Part shown: positions 34,362-45,595 of the stretch, one piece after another | How the letters are laid out: every line of letters starts with the position of its first letter | Numbering within the stretch: the stretch's first letter is position 1 | Origin: Helianthus annuus | Lineage: Eukaryota; Streptophyta; Magnoliopsida; Asterales; Asteraceae | Assembly (NCBI RefSeq): GCF_002127325.2 | Contig: NC_035436.2 | Location: 30,529,558 to 30,593,557, forward strand | Direction of reading: 5' to 3' | Length of the DNA stretch: 64,000 bases | Program-made: the position numbers and the translations under genes | The notes under the pieces: model-generated | Database searches by the model: none | Told to the model about the DNA's origin: nothing | What the model saw: the letters and a program-made list of their open reading frames with translations, nothing else

Positions 34362-35385
34362 GAACAGAGTGGATGTGTAGCAGATGAAGGTTATTTAGGG
34401 TTTTAAATGGGGGAAAGAGATGGGTAGGTTAAAAGACATTAATGCCCTCACGTGGACCCCACGTGACTATAATTAACTGAGTTTGGGGTAAAGGATATAA
34501 CATGTTAGGATTTGTAAACATTAGGTATGATTAATGTAAGTATTAAAGACAAATGACATGATTTGCAATAACATATATACATAAAGGACGAGTTTTGTAA
34601 TTTACTCTTATTTTTATTATTCATCAGGCATACAGAAAAGAGAAAGAGAATGAGTACATGATAGAAAGAAATGGAGAGAGAGATAAAGGTGAAAGGTGAT
34701 TATCTTGATGGGTCGAATCTGATGTTTGATGATAGTTTTGTCAGTTTATCCCTTTCAGTCTGTATGTCCTATTTCCCTACATTTGTCCTTTGTGTTCCTA
34801 TGCTCGGAATCTTGGTGCGATAAAAGAGTGATATGTAATCACCATCACCTATCCATTATTAATATTTGTGTCATTTTTGTAATGTCCACCATCAATTAAA
34901 TATTCTAAATCTTTAGAAGTGGGTATTAAAACAAATTGAAGCTTTTAGCTGGTTTTACGATCAATGAGGTTGTACAAAACATATCCGACGATAACAGTTA
35001 GTTTTCTGGCAACAAAGGTAAGAATCGACTGAGATTGTTCTTTTTTCGATATATCCGTTTCTGGCTATTTGATGGTGGTGCTGCTGCGTTAGTGGTGGTG
35101 GTGTGGTGCTGCGGGGTTGGTGGTGGCTAGGTGGTTGGTGGTGGTGGCAACTTTGTGGTGGTGGTGTTTGGTTGGTGATTTTGGCAAAGGTAGAGAGATG
35201 TAGATATATGGAAAAGTAAAACTGTTTCTGCAAATGGTTTTGGAAAAACCAAGTTCACAATTGATTATATGAGAAAAATGTCCGGATAGTTCATGTGGTG
35301 TGCTCAAATTTCACATATAGTTCCTATGTAACACACCGCTCTTTAGGGGGTGTTTGGCTTAGCTTTTTGAAACAACTTATTGACT
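34362..35385. repeat. Segment duplicated from 15059-16124 (copy 2)
   Basis: Starts inside the right arm of the Pack-MULE (GAACAGAGTGGATGTG) and ends inside the left end of the Tourist-like MITE (AACAACTTATTGACT). It therefore carries neither element whole. Contains the TTATTTTTA flank. The join to the Copia gag remnant is seamless. Confidence 0.92.
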
Positions 35386-35629
35386 TATCTCCTTTCTAGA
35401 ATAAGTATGCTATTTTGTGCAAACCACATGGACTAACTATGTAATTAACTCTAAATATAATTTATATTTTATCACTCAAATGACTGCTTATTTGCTTATT
35501 GAATAACATGTTTGACCACTGTATCTTCTTTTCAATAATCATCTCTGCAATCACCATATCTATCGCGTACCGAGTATATCCATTAGTTTTTTTAAATATA
35601 ATTTTCTTTATTTGGTATATAAAATCATA
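35386..35629. other. Spacer, no gene seen
   Basis: AT-rich, no recognisable element apart from the start of the Helitron-type repeats that follow. Confidence 0.5.
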
Positions 35630-35947
35630 TTTATTAAAGCCGTATAATACACGAGAGTTTTTAAATATATAACTTTTTTATTATTTGGTAAACAATATTA
35701 CAATTATTCAACCCGTGTAATACACGTGGTTTTAAAGATATAACCTTTTTATTATTTGGTATATAAACTTACATTTATTCAACCCGTACAATATGGTTCT
35801 TATAGATATAACTTTTTATTATTTAATATTTAAAAATGATATTTATTCAACACGTACAATAAAAGAGTTTTTTAAACATAAAATATTGTATTATTTAGTA
35901 TATAAAATTTATTATTCAACTCGTATAATAAAGTGGTTATAACCTAG
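35630..35947 (+). mobile_element. Helitron 3' end with tandem terminal repeats
   Basis: About five copies of a roughly 70-80 bp unit. Each has TTATTATTTGGTATATAAA, an ATTTATTCAACCCGTRYAATA motif and a short inverted ACACG/CGTGT stem. The block ends GTGGTTATAACCTAG followed by T, a Helitron 3' terminus. The same terminal sequence ends the Helitron at 46264. No 5' end was located nearby. Confidence 0.6.
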
Positions 35948-36098
35948 TTTGTTATAATCAATAATCAATATGACCAAGAATGGTGGTAAGTAACCCAATT
36001 AGTTGTTGGGTTGACGTATGGATACTCCAATTGGGCCTCTACTCATATAACCCTACCCAACCAACAACCCATATTATCTAATCCAAAACCATGTGTAG

Positions 36099-36182
36099 TA
36101 TATAAACCACCAACGCCCCCAATTATTTCCCCAAATTTTGTTTTACACACATATCCTCTGAAACCCTTACTGAAACCCTAGA
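36099..36182 (+). promoter_or_regulatory. Core promoter of the KH-domain gene
   Basis: TATATAAA at 36099-36106, about 100 bp before the start codon. A telo-box-like AAACCCTAGA lies at 36173-36182, preceded by a second ACCCTTACTGAAACCC stretch. Telo-boxes are common upstream of plant genes for RNA and ribosome functions. The Helitron end at 35947 lies only about 150 bp upstream of the TATA box. Confidence 0.6.
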
Positions 36183-36201
36183 AACTCGGATCTACTCTAC
36201 G

Positions 36202-39200
36202 ATGGCGGACGAAGAGGTCATGGGCTCCGTTAGCCCTGCTCCGTCCGATCACAAGCGCAAGCTCGACGATTTCGATAGCGAATCGTTCGATCAACCGCCG
36301 GTGGTTGATGGTGACGTTGATGCTGCTGCTGCTGCTGCCGGTGGTGGTGGTACGGAGGATGTTGACGTGAAACGACAGCGTATTGAGGAGAAAAGTGATG
36401 GTTTTGGTATGTTATTATCTCGTTGTCGGTTTTGTGTTAATGACGATCTTTCTATATCTATGTTACGTGTGTGTGATGCAGTTTTATGGTTTGAAATGAA
36501 ATAGTTTGTTATGCAGAGAGTTTTCAAAGGTGTTTTAATTATTTTAAGGAAGGATAATGTGAATTCACATTGTGTGTTTTTATGTGATGAGAGGGTTATT
36601 GTGTGTTTATTGTTGTTTGTTGTTATCTTGTTTGAATTTCTACAATTCTTTGTACATAATTAGATGGGATTTAGTTTAGATGTTTCTCTGCAAATAAGTC
36701 AATGAAGAATTAGAGAATAGTTTTTAAATAAGGAAAATCTTGAAACTTTAAGCACCATGGGTCTTTTTCTTAAAGAAGTTTCACCATTTAGTCCGAAATG
36801 GATTTCGCTATATCTTGATGCATACTTATATGTGCTAATAAGCTAGTTTATTCATGTTAATTGGTTTGCATGAAAGATACACTTGGGCGGTAATGAATTA
36901 ACTCGGGATTTTGAAAATTTAACCTATGCGGATAGTCACTGTTATAAAGTAGCGGAACATTATTCTTTAAATCGTCATGGTTTTTAAATAGCAAGTGACC
37001 TTAAGGCCCTCAAAACATTGCTATCAGATTGTATCCTAAATTTCAATATATTTCGAGTTTATTACTTGGTAGAAAATTATATGACATAATAACTTTTGTG
37101 AATAAAGTGAATGATGTGTTTTTTTTTCTTTAACTAGTAGAAGCTACGGGTAACGGGCACCAGGAGGAGAAGGCAGATGAACCAACTGACGACATTACTG
37201 AACCATCAGATGTGATCAAGAATACTGTGTTAGAAGAGGATCAAGAAAAAGCCGATGAACCTTCGGATGAAGCGCAGAAGGCATCTACTGATGAGCCTTT
37301 GGATGCATTGAACAACGAATCAGTAACTGATGAAACACATGAAAAGGAAGTGGACCCGGAATCTGCTGAGAATCTTGAAGAAGCAGCTAAGGTGGAGCAT
37401 CAGGGATCTGGAGTAGAACAGCAGGATCCAGCTACAGATGTTGCTTCACAAGATGACGCGTTTGGTTTTAAGGAGCAATCTGCATTCTCTGATCAATCTA
37501 CATCACGTAGAATGGAGATCCCAAGTAATAAGGTGAGCTAATGGGTTGAGTCAGTCGACTTCTCATCATGTATCGTTGTTTTGAAAAAGATACATAGTAT
37601 GAAAGAAAACAGTTAGTTTTGTCTGAATTTTATCTGTTTTGACAAGTCGAACCTGTTTTTTCTCATTCTAAATGAGTTACACGGGTTGTATTTGGTGCAG
37701 GTTGGTGTGTTAATTGGCAAGGCTGGAGATACTATACGAACCTTGCAACATAGTTCGGGGGCAAGGATTCAAATCACACGTGATGCTGAAGCTGACCCTA
37801 ATGCAGCCACAAGGCCTGTGCAAATATTAGGCTCTATAGAGAGTATAAACAAGGCGGAAAGACTTATAAAAGAAGTTATAGCAGAGGTTCAATAATAAAA
37901 AAATCAATACTTTTTCTACATTTATCAACTTTAGTCATTGTTTTGAAGTTGAGTAAAATGCCATTTTCGTCCCTGAGGTTTGGTCAGTTCTGCGACTTTC
38001 GTCTAAAGGTTTGTTTTTTCGCATTGGATCCAAAAGGTTTTAAATATTTCCATTTTCATCCAGCGTTTTAACTCCATCCATTTTCCGTCAAGGCAGGGTA
38101 TTTTCGTCTTTTTTTGTTAACTTATTTTTGTTAATTTACCCCGAGATTACTGAGAAAAAATGAATGGAGCTAGCGAGCTGGATTATAATGGCGAGATTTC
38201 AAACCTTTTGGATTTTGGATGCAAAAAACAAACCTTTGGACGAAAGTTGCAAAACTAACCAAACTTCAGGGACAAAAATGATATTTTATTTTTGAAGTTT
38301 GTATTTTCTGTATATTTATGAGGCTAAGTTCTCATTTTGCAGGCTGATGCTGGGGGCTCCCCGTCTTTGGTTGCTAGGGGTTTTTCTGTCCATTCCTCTG
38401 GGATCGGAGAACAATATCATATGCAAGTTCCAAATGATAAGGTTCTTTTGGTCTTTTCGTGTTCTCTCAGGTTTATAACCATGATGCGTTTTTTAACCTT
38501 TTTAAAAATTTTATTGTTAGGTTGGTGTAATTATTGGCAAAGGTGGAGAGACTATAAAAAACCTGCAGACACGATCTGGAGCACGCATTCAGGTAGTTTA
38601 TGAGATGACTAAACTTTTTAAATTAACTAACAGAGTAAAATGCCATTTTTGTCCCTGACGTTTGGCTAGTTTTGCGACTTTTGCCCAAAGGTTTGCTTTA
38701 TCACAGCTGGATCTAAAAGGTTTAAAATCTTGGCATTTTCATCCGGCTTGTAAACTCTATCCATTTTTTTCGTTCACGGGTATTTCGTCTTTTTTGTTAA
38801 CTTAAAGTGCAATTCGCTTTTTTCAGGGGTATTCGGTTTTTACATAAAGTGAAAAAGACCGAATTGCCCTTTAAGTTAGACAAAAAGACAAGTACCTCTG
38901 AAAAATGGATAAAGTTAACGAGCCGGATGAAAATGGCAAGATTTCAAACCTTTTGAATCCCGTTGTGAAAAATCAAACCTTTGGACGAAAGTTGCAAAAC
39001 TGGCTGAACCTCGGGTTACAATGCCATTTTATGCTTAACAAATATCATCATCATCATACTCAGTAAATCCCACCAATAGCAAAGCTAAGGTTAGGTCTGA
39101 GAAGGGTAAGATGTAGACAACCTCACCTTTACCCCGTAGGAATAGAGAGGCTGCTTTCAGTGAGACCCCTGGCTCGTTATGCTTAACAAATATGTACTGT

Positions 39201-42200
39201 ACAAATGCAAAGAAATTCGTTATTATTTTAAAATTCACAGGCATGATGAAATTTTGTTTTGTATCTGATGCTTGCGCATAATGTAGTTGATTCCCCAACA
39301 TCTTCCGGAAGGTGACCAATCTAAAGAAAGATCTGTAAGAATCACTGGTGATAGGAAACAGATTGAGATGGCAAGAGATATGATTAAGGAAGTTATGGAT
39401 CAGGTTTGTTTACGTTCATCTTTCACTTTAGAATTACATTTGATAGCAATATATTTTATTAAATTTTGATGCTTGTTTTAGCTGTTTGTTTACATTCTTC
39501 ATCTTTTATATTAGACGTGCATCTGAATTCTGATATCAATGTTAATGTTATATTAAATGTTAATGCTTGTTTTAGTTTTACTATATTTGTTCTTGAGACG
39601 TCGTTCTTATTTGTAATAATGGGTGTTATCATTTTAGTCAAGTTTTATATATTTGTTCTTCAGACGTTGTTCAGCATTGAAGCCCGCTTATAACTGTTAG
39701 GTTCTGTTTATTGTAAATTTGATTATCAGATCTTCAGTTTATGTAAATGGTCCTTTTGGTACTTTCTTAAACTGTATATTCTCGGTTCTGATCAACTCAT
39801 ATCTGGATTAGGATTATCATGATATGATATCATCTGCGTAATACATCAATCACCTATTTTAGAATGAAAATAATCTACAGCTGCGTAATGGAGCTTGTGT
39901 TTAGTTGATGTATCATTGTATATTGTATATTGTAATCTATGTTTAGAAAGTTTATGTAAATGGGCCTTTTGGTACTTTTAAACTGTTTATCTTTGGTTCT
40001 GATCAAATCATATTGTTTATTTACGGTAGTACTACAGGATATCAGGGTTAGGATTATCATGATATTATATCATCTCTTGTGTTAGCTAATACGTTAATCA
40101 CCTAGCTTAGAATAGAAATAATGGATACGTAATGGAGCTTGTTTAGGTGATGTACCATTGTATATCGAAATCTACGTCTAGTAAGTTCTACCCGTTTATG
40201 AGCATGTTGACATTAAATTGGTAATTTTACGTTTTTTTTTCGTTTTAGTCGTAGTATTTTCATCCAATGCTTAGATATGAGTTACCCTAACAAGATGTTT
40301 TTGGTCTAGTTTTTGCCATTGGCTCTATAGTGTTTCTTTCTAGAGTATCGAGTAGTCTGCTCTTTTTGGTGTATGATTGTAGCTATTAGTTATTATGTGT
40401 ACAGATGAATATTTGGCGCTTTCTGTTTAGTATGAAAGGATCTTAGGTGACTGACTATACGATAATAGGGTGATGAGTGTTTACAACAAGATGATACGTG
40501 AATCATGCAATGGTGACTTGAAATGAATTGTTTTGAAAGTGTCGATTTTTTGGAATTGGTTGGCTCTAAAAATGCAGATTTCTTCACACTGGGTCAGCGT
40601 GGCTTTCTTGGTGTAGCAAAGGTATCACGCGTTAACCCTCGCTTTTGAAGGAAGTTGATAGTTGGTAAGATTGCTTCAAGACTCAAAAAGATCATCCATA
40701 ATACTAGTGTTAGTATAGGACTACATCATGATCTTGTTCTATGCATGATGACCTCTAATATGGTTGGAAGAACGTATCATGCTTCGATAATAGATTATCT
40801 TTTATAGTTGATGGGTCTTATTCTGATTTTGTTTTTGTTTTTGAGACATGACGTTTGTTCGTTAGTATCTACTCCAGAGGAGCACGTAGGGAAACACAAC
40901 TCTTGTTTTTAGACCCGGATTCTTTTATTCCAAGGTGACATGAGACATGACATTTGTTCGTTAGCATAACAGACGTTTGACTAACTTATCAAGTCAAAAG
41001 TATCGTATACTGGTTTTTAACGGTATGCATGTTGCTGTTTTTATAGTTGATCTCTGGTCAGACGATTTTTTTGACTTCATGTGAATCTTTACTTGAGCAG
41101 AAGTGCAGAACCTAAAGCTTTTGGGCCTTATATTTTACTTGTGATTCTTGCTTTTTTTGAAGTTCATATTTCTAATTGTTTAGTTTTTCGTTGGTCACTT
41201 TCGGAACCATTCTATTTGTGTATATATTATTGTCACGTAATTGTAGTTGGAGTTATGGCCATGCAGATCAGTCTTGTTACCTTTTTAACCGTTAGCAGGG
41301 TACAGTAATAAAGATTACGCCACCGGTATTTGTCTATTTGATTTAGTTTGAATGAAAGGTGAAGGACATATAAATCGAAATTGATCTAGGGAGATATTTG
41401 TGTTCTTTAGCAATTAGCAGTTATGCTCTCATCTGACTTGGCTAGGCTTCTGCTTTTGAGACAGGAGTTGAGTGAAGCATATGTGCGAATCTTACTGTAT
41501 CAATTTGTTATTTTGTATGATATTGGCATGCAAATTATATTGGTTGGTTGGCTCATTATTTTGTTCTTATACTTATTTTATCTTTTTCACATTTATCTCT
41601 ATTCCCTTTAATGACACGTTATATTTCAAGGGTTAAGTTCACGTACAAAGTGCCTTATCGTACGAAAGGCATGAAAAAGCCAAATAAACGTGATGGCATT
41701 TTTCGTAATTATTTACCTTAGTGTAATTATCAAAATTACCCTACAAATGATCTTGTAGGGTAATTTTTGATCCTGTAGGGTAATTTTGTAAAACGTCTTG
41801 TAGGGTAATTTACCCTACAAGACGTTTTACAAAATTACCCTATAGGATCAATATTACCCTACAAGATCATTTGTAGGGTAATTTTGATAATTACCCTACG
41901 AGCAAATAATTACGAAAATGCCACCGTGTTTTTTATCTTTTTACCCTATTCGTACGTTTTGTATGATAAGGATATTTGAATTTGATCTTGTCTATATTTC
42001 AATGCCACCTATGCAATATCTTTTTACTTCTCGTATTAGGATTTTCAACTGTGTGGATCTTTTTTTTTGTTTTATTTTTTGTGATTTTGATTCTAATAAA
42101 TTTATATATGATGACATTAACTTATGTCTCCCTGTTATTTTTGACAATTTTGTATTTCAGCCGATGAGGCCGTCAGGACCGCCAGGTGGTAACAATCAAC

Positions 42201-43372
42201 AAAACTTCCGTCCACGTGGATCCAGTGGTAATCATTGGGGGCCCAGAGGCGGTCATCCGTCACAGTCACCAGGGTATAACAACTATCCACCTCGAGGAAA
42301 CTATTCATCTCAAAATCCACCATATCCTTCTCAAGGTTACGGGAATTATCCACCTCAGCAACCGCCACCAAGAAACAATTACGGTTGGGATCAAAGACCA
42401 CCAACTAACAAGCCGGGCCCACCAGAGCAAACCGGTTATGACTACTACGGTGGGCCTGGCGGCCATATGGGTGCACCATCTCCACAACCACCGCCGATGC
42501 ATGGTCATGGTCCCGCCATGGGCCCACCTCCTTACAATTATGGACCACCTCAAGGTCCAGATTACGGGCAGCAGCCACCTTATCCACAGTCCGCACCACA
42601 GGGTTACGGTCAGGGTTATGGTGAACCCAGGTATGATCAGCCGGGGCCCGGTCAACATTCATATGGAGGTCAAGGGGGTCAACCACCGGCTTACCCGCAA
42701 GGTGGCCTTCCTACGCATCCGGGGTACGGGCAGCCGGATCAGTATGGTAAACCAGGAGGATACAATATGGTCAATATGCCACCGCAACAGGGACCTTATG
42801 GTCAACCTTACGGTCAACCACCTCGGCCGCAAGGGCCACAACCATACCCTGCATCAAGTGGATCAATGCAGCAAGGTTATCCTCAGTACAGTACGGCTCC
42901 GGTTAATGATGGTTATGGTGGAGTGGCTCCTGGTGGTTATGGTCAGCAAGGTGGTCAACCGGCTCCCGGGTATGGTGGGCAGCAGCCGGCACCTGGGTAT
43001 GGTCAACCAGCACCCGCTGGTGGTCCGGGTTATGGTCAGTACCCGGCTACACAACCTGGATACAATGAACAAGCGGCTCCGAACACTGCTGGTTATGGTT
43101 ACCAAGCACCGGCTGATCCAGCTTACGGTGGTGGTCCAGGAATGGCGGGTTATGGTGCACCGCCACCTGTTCAGCCTGCTTATTCTCAAACAGCTCCTGC
43201 TCCGGCACCTGCTCCCGCTCCAGCTCCGGCTCAAGCTCCCGTTCAGCCCGGGTATGACCAGTCTGCTCCACAAACAGGTGGTTATGCGGCTCCACAGCCC
43301 CAACCTCAGGCGCAGCCACAACCGGGTTATGGTCAGTATGATAATAGTCAGATGTATGCGGGTCATCGTTGA
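36202..43372 (+). CDS. KH-domain RNA-binding protein (FUBP/KHSRP-like)
   Basis: Seven exons join to 2283 nt, 760 residues: 36202-36406, 37141-37532, 37701-37886, 38343-38441, 38521-38592, 39287-39403, 42161-43372. All junctions are GT-AG and phases agree. Residues 1-199 are acidic with Ala/Gly runs and a basic KRKLDD start. KH1 begins at residue 200 (VGVLIGKAGDTIRTLQ, GxxG loop GKAG). KH2 spans about 295-355 (VGVIIGKGGETIKNLQ, loop GKGG, ending RKQIEMARDMIKEVMDQ). The last exon encodes 403 residues of Pro/Gly/Tyr/Gln-rich repeats (GYGQ, PAPAPAPA), a low-complexity, prion-like tail. The family binds single-stranded RNA/DNA in the nucleus and affects splicing or transcription; exact targets cannot be read here. 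Several plant relatives are known only as 'KH domain-containing protein'. Intron 2 ends TAGTAG, so an alternative acceptor (exon from 37138) would add one Val. Confidence 0.93.
37951..38290. mobile_element. Foldback MULE-type MITE in KH intron 3
   Basis: Left arm GAGTAAAATGCCATTTTCGT, right arm its degraded complement, forming a long hairpin over the whole 340 bp. The 9-bp flanks TTTGAAGTT (37942-37950 and 38291-38299) are identical. Confidence 0.85.
38633..39029. mobile_element. Foldback MULE-type MITE in KH intron 5
   Basis: Begins GAGTAAAATGCCATTTTTGT and folds back to ...AATGCCATTTTA. The centre carries a second inverted pair around CTTTTTTGTTAACTTAAAGTG. Target duplication is unclear because the right edge was overwritten by the short retroelement at 39046. 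Confidence 0.75.
39046..39176 (-). mobile_element. Short RTE-LINE tail or SINE insertion in KH intron 5
   Basis: 131 bp between identical 17-bp direct repeats TTATGCTTAACAAATAT (39029-39045 and 39177-39193). The minus strand ends in a (GAT)n tail, read as ATCATCATCATCAT on +. The body (GAATAGAGAGGCTGCTTTCA, GAGACCCCTGGCTC) matches the 3' part of the RTE LINE at 50908-51497. It is either a severely 5'-truncated LINE copy or a SINE that borrows the same tail. Confidence 0.82.
39741..40188. repeat. Diverged tandem duplication in KH intron 6
   Basis: Two units of about 213 and 235 bp (39741-39953 and 39954-40188). They share ATGTAAATGGxCCTTTTGGT, GGTTCTGATCAA, ATTATCATGATATxATATCA and GTAATGGAGCTTGT. 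They are diverged, so the duplication is old. Confidence 0.75.
41640..41978. mobile_element. Near-perfect foldback element in KH intron 6
   Basis: A hairpin about 340 bp long centred near 41811 (GTAGGGTAATTTACCCTAC). Inner arms are built from repeated AATTACCCTACAAGATC / GATCTTGTAGGGTAATTT units and are close to perfect. Outer arms (TGGCATTTTTCGTAATTATT and AAATAATTACGAAAATGCCA) then weaken outward to the CGTACGAA motifs. No terminal signature or target duplication could be fixed, so the superfamily is unknown. Confidence 0.8.
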
Positions 43373-44813
43373 TTAGTTAGTGTTGTTTTTAGTGCGGGTT
43401 TTATTAGTGTTTTTGTTGAATTTGATGTTTTAAATGCGGATTTTAAGTTATGGATGCTGCATGTCATGTGGCTTCATTTTCATCTTGGTGGGATGCTGTG
43501 AGAAGTGCGGTTTTAAGATTATATATATAGTATAGAGGTATTCACAATACGTGAGGTGAAAGCCTAAAAAGGGCAAGGACTGACTTCTAAATTTTTACTA
43601 TTTTTCAGTCATGTTTAGTATGTGGTGAGCGTGGGTGGGTTATAACCTTAAACCAAATTATAATCAAACACCTAAATTATCAAAAAACCATATCTGATTG
43701 GCTTTGGTTAAATTGTTTATTGTTTTTATAGGGCGTTTCATTTTTTTTGTTCGGGTTAATTGGAAGTTTGAAATTGTGGCCATTTGTTTGGTTAAAATCA
43801 GTTTTTCGATTAAACATTTTTTAAGATCTAATGCATAAGCACAAGATTTACAAGAATCACCACAAAGTGTAACTAAATCCATAAATAAAACATGCGCCGA
43901 AAGGAAAACTATACCGACACTTGCCCAATACAAGCTGCGATTTATCTGATCTCGTTGATTAGGAGGGGTCCTTGACTCTTATGGTAATGGGTTCTTATGT
44001 TTATAAAAAAAAGAACCACTTTTGAGGCGAACAATGATCGCTTGTACAAATAATCGATCACACCCTTTGAAGCACTACCCTCTGATCTTCCTAGCAACAT
44101 GCATAAAGAATCTGGCCATGGCATTCTATCAACAGTGAGACCGGATTCCATCTTAAGCATACCCCCATCGATTAAATATAAATTGTCACTATCGTAGTTA
44201 TCAACTATAATCAATATTGTTTCCAAATGAAAATCAAACGTCTGGGAGGTGTTTGGTTGTGGGTTTAAACTCAAGGTCAACGTTTGGTATGGTGGTGTTT
44301 TTTCGGATTCAAGTAGTCGGATTTGGAGAAGCATGTACCACTTACCTTATCTGCGGCTTCAAGTGATTATGCAGCAAGTGTATATTTATAATGTAACACT
44401 AAGCTTAACCAAGAGCTAGCAGACTGATACTTGGACGTAGATACATGAGCTAGAACGTGATCCAATGGCCAACATTCCAGCTTAAAGAAATAATTTGGGC
44501 TTATCAAGACCACTAATTATTGAATGGAAATGTCTCCACATGCAAGACCACGTGGAAGGTGACCATAGGCAGTTTGTCTCATCTGTTTGACAAGAATTCT
44601 GCCATATGGAGACCTAATTTAAGACTCAACGGATTTTCCTAAATTTTACAAGCTCTAATTTATTTCAATGTGTGAATCCTAGGTAATTTACACATGTGTT
44701 GAGAAGTCGATTTATAATTATGATATTTATAGATTTAATCTATACAAGAGTGCTTAGGATTTAATGGCCAAATATTATATAAGATTTTCATATAAAACGT
44801 ACCCTTTGACTTA
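43373..44813. other. 3' UTR and intergenic spacer; one weak ORF
   Basis: The first roughly 250 bp are the likely 3' UTR of the KH gene. The remainder has no clear element. Confidence 0.6.
43942..44334 (-). CDS. Hypothetical 130-aa ORF, unrecognised
   Basis: Open frame of 130 residues, start MLLQIRLLESEKTPPYQTLT, with a hydrophilic first half and SLCMLLGRSEGSASKGVIDY in the second. No domain recognised, no signal peptide or membrane segment. It has the look of a gene fragment rather than random sequence (varied composition, no low complexity), but it could be chance. No promoter or splice context was established. Confidence 0.22.
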   Translation of the reverse strand: MLLQIRLLESEKTPPYQTLTLSLNPQPNTSQTFDFHLETILIIVDNYDSDNLYLIDGGMLKMESGLTVDRMPWPDSLCMLLGRSEGSASKGVIDYLYKRSLFASKVVLFFINIRTHYHKSQGPLLINEIR

Positions 44814-45014
44814 TCTATACTATATAATAAAAGAAACCACTTTGAGGACACTTGTCATCATATTAGGCCATGTCTTATGGATAATTATAATTTAATTTAA
44901 AATCTTCTAATTAATTATAGATAATCCTCCTACTAAATATTATTTAGTTTAATTATTACTTTTATATTTATCTATTTACTTCAAATTCAAACTTAGTTAA
45001 CTAATTTGATATTA

Positions 45015-45304
45015 GATTAAATTACAATTTTGGCCCCTGTGGTTATATCACTTTTACCCTTTTAGCCCCAAAAGGAATTTTTTAACATCTGAGCCCCCAA
45101 CGTCTTTTTTTCTAACCCTTTTGGACCCTAACGTCTTTTTTTTTAACCCTTTTGGCCCCTAAAAGTAAATGATGGGGTTAGTGTTAATTAGGGGCCAAAA
45201 GGGTTAGAAAAAAAGACGTTGAGGGCTCAGATGTTAAAAGATTCGTTTTTTAGCTAAAAGGGTAAAAGTGATATCACCACAGGGGCCAAAATCGTAATTT
45301 ACTC
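45015..45304. mobile_element. Foldback MULE-type MITE inside the Helitron
   Basis: Arms GATTAAATTACAATTTTGGC and, on the other strand, GAGTAAATTACGATTTTGGC. The flanking 9 bp TTGATATTA are identical (45006-45014 and 45305-45313). The interior is a palindrome with repeated AACCCTTTTGGCCCC/T units. Confidence 0.9.
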
Positions 45305-45403
45305 TTGATATTAACTATACATTTGAACGTTTTGTTTAGTTTGGTATCAAATAGATTTTACGAAACTTAAAATAAAAATTAACTAATATTATTTATCATT
45401 TCT

Positions 45404-45595
45404 ACATTTACAAGTTTTAACTAAATGGTTAAATTTATTGAGACTTCGTTACATTTACAAGTTATAAATAAAGGGTCAAATTTATTGAGACTTTGTTAAT
45501 AAGTTTACAAGTTTTAAATAAATGGTTAAATTTATTGAGACTTTGTTACATTTACAAGTTATAAATAAAGGATTAAATTTATTGAGACTTTGTTA
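45404..45595. repeat. Four-unit tandem repeat, 47-50 bp
   Basis: Units begin near 45404, 45451, 45501 and 45548, with TTTACAAGTTxTAAATAAA and TAAATTTATTGAGACTTTGTT. Confidence 0.88.

Noticed and set aside
42186..43376. 396-residue frame overlapping the last KH exon in another frame
   Set aside because: It is a shadow of the Gly/Tyr/Pro repeats; the in-phase reading joins both KH domains and is clearly the real one.
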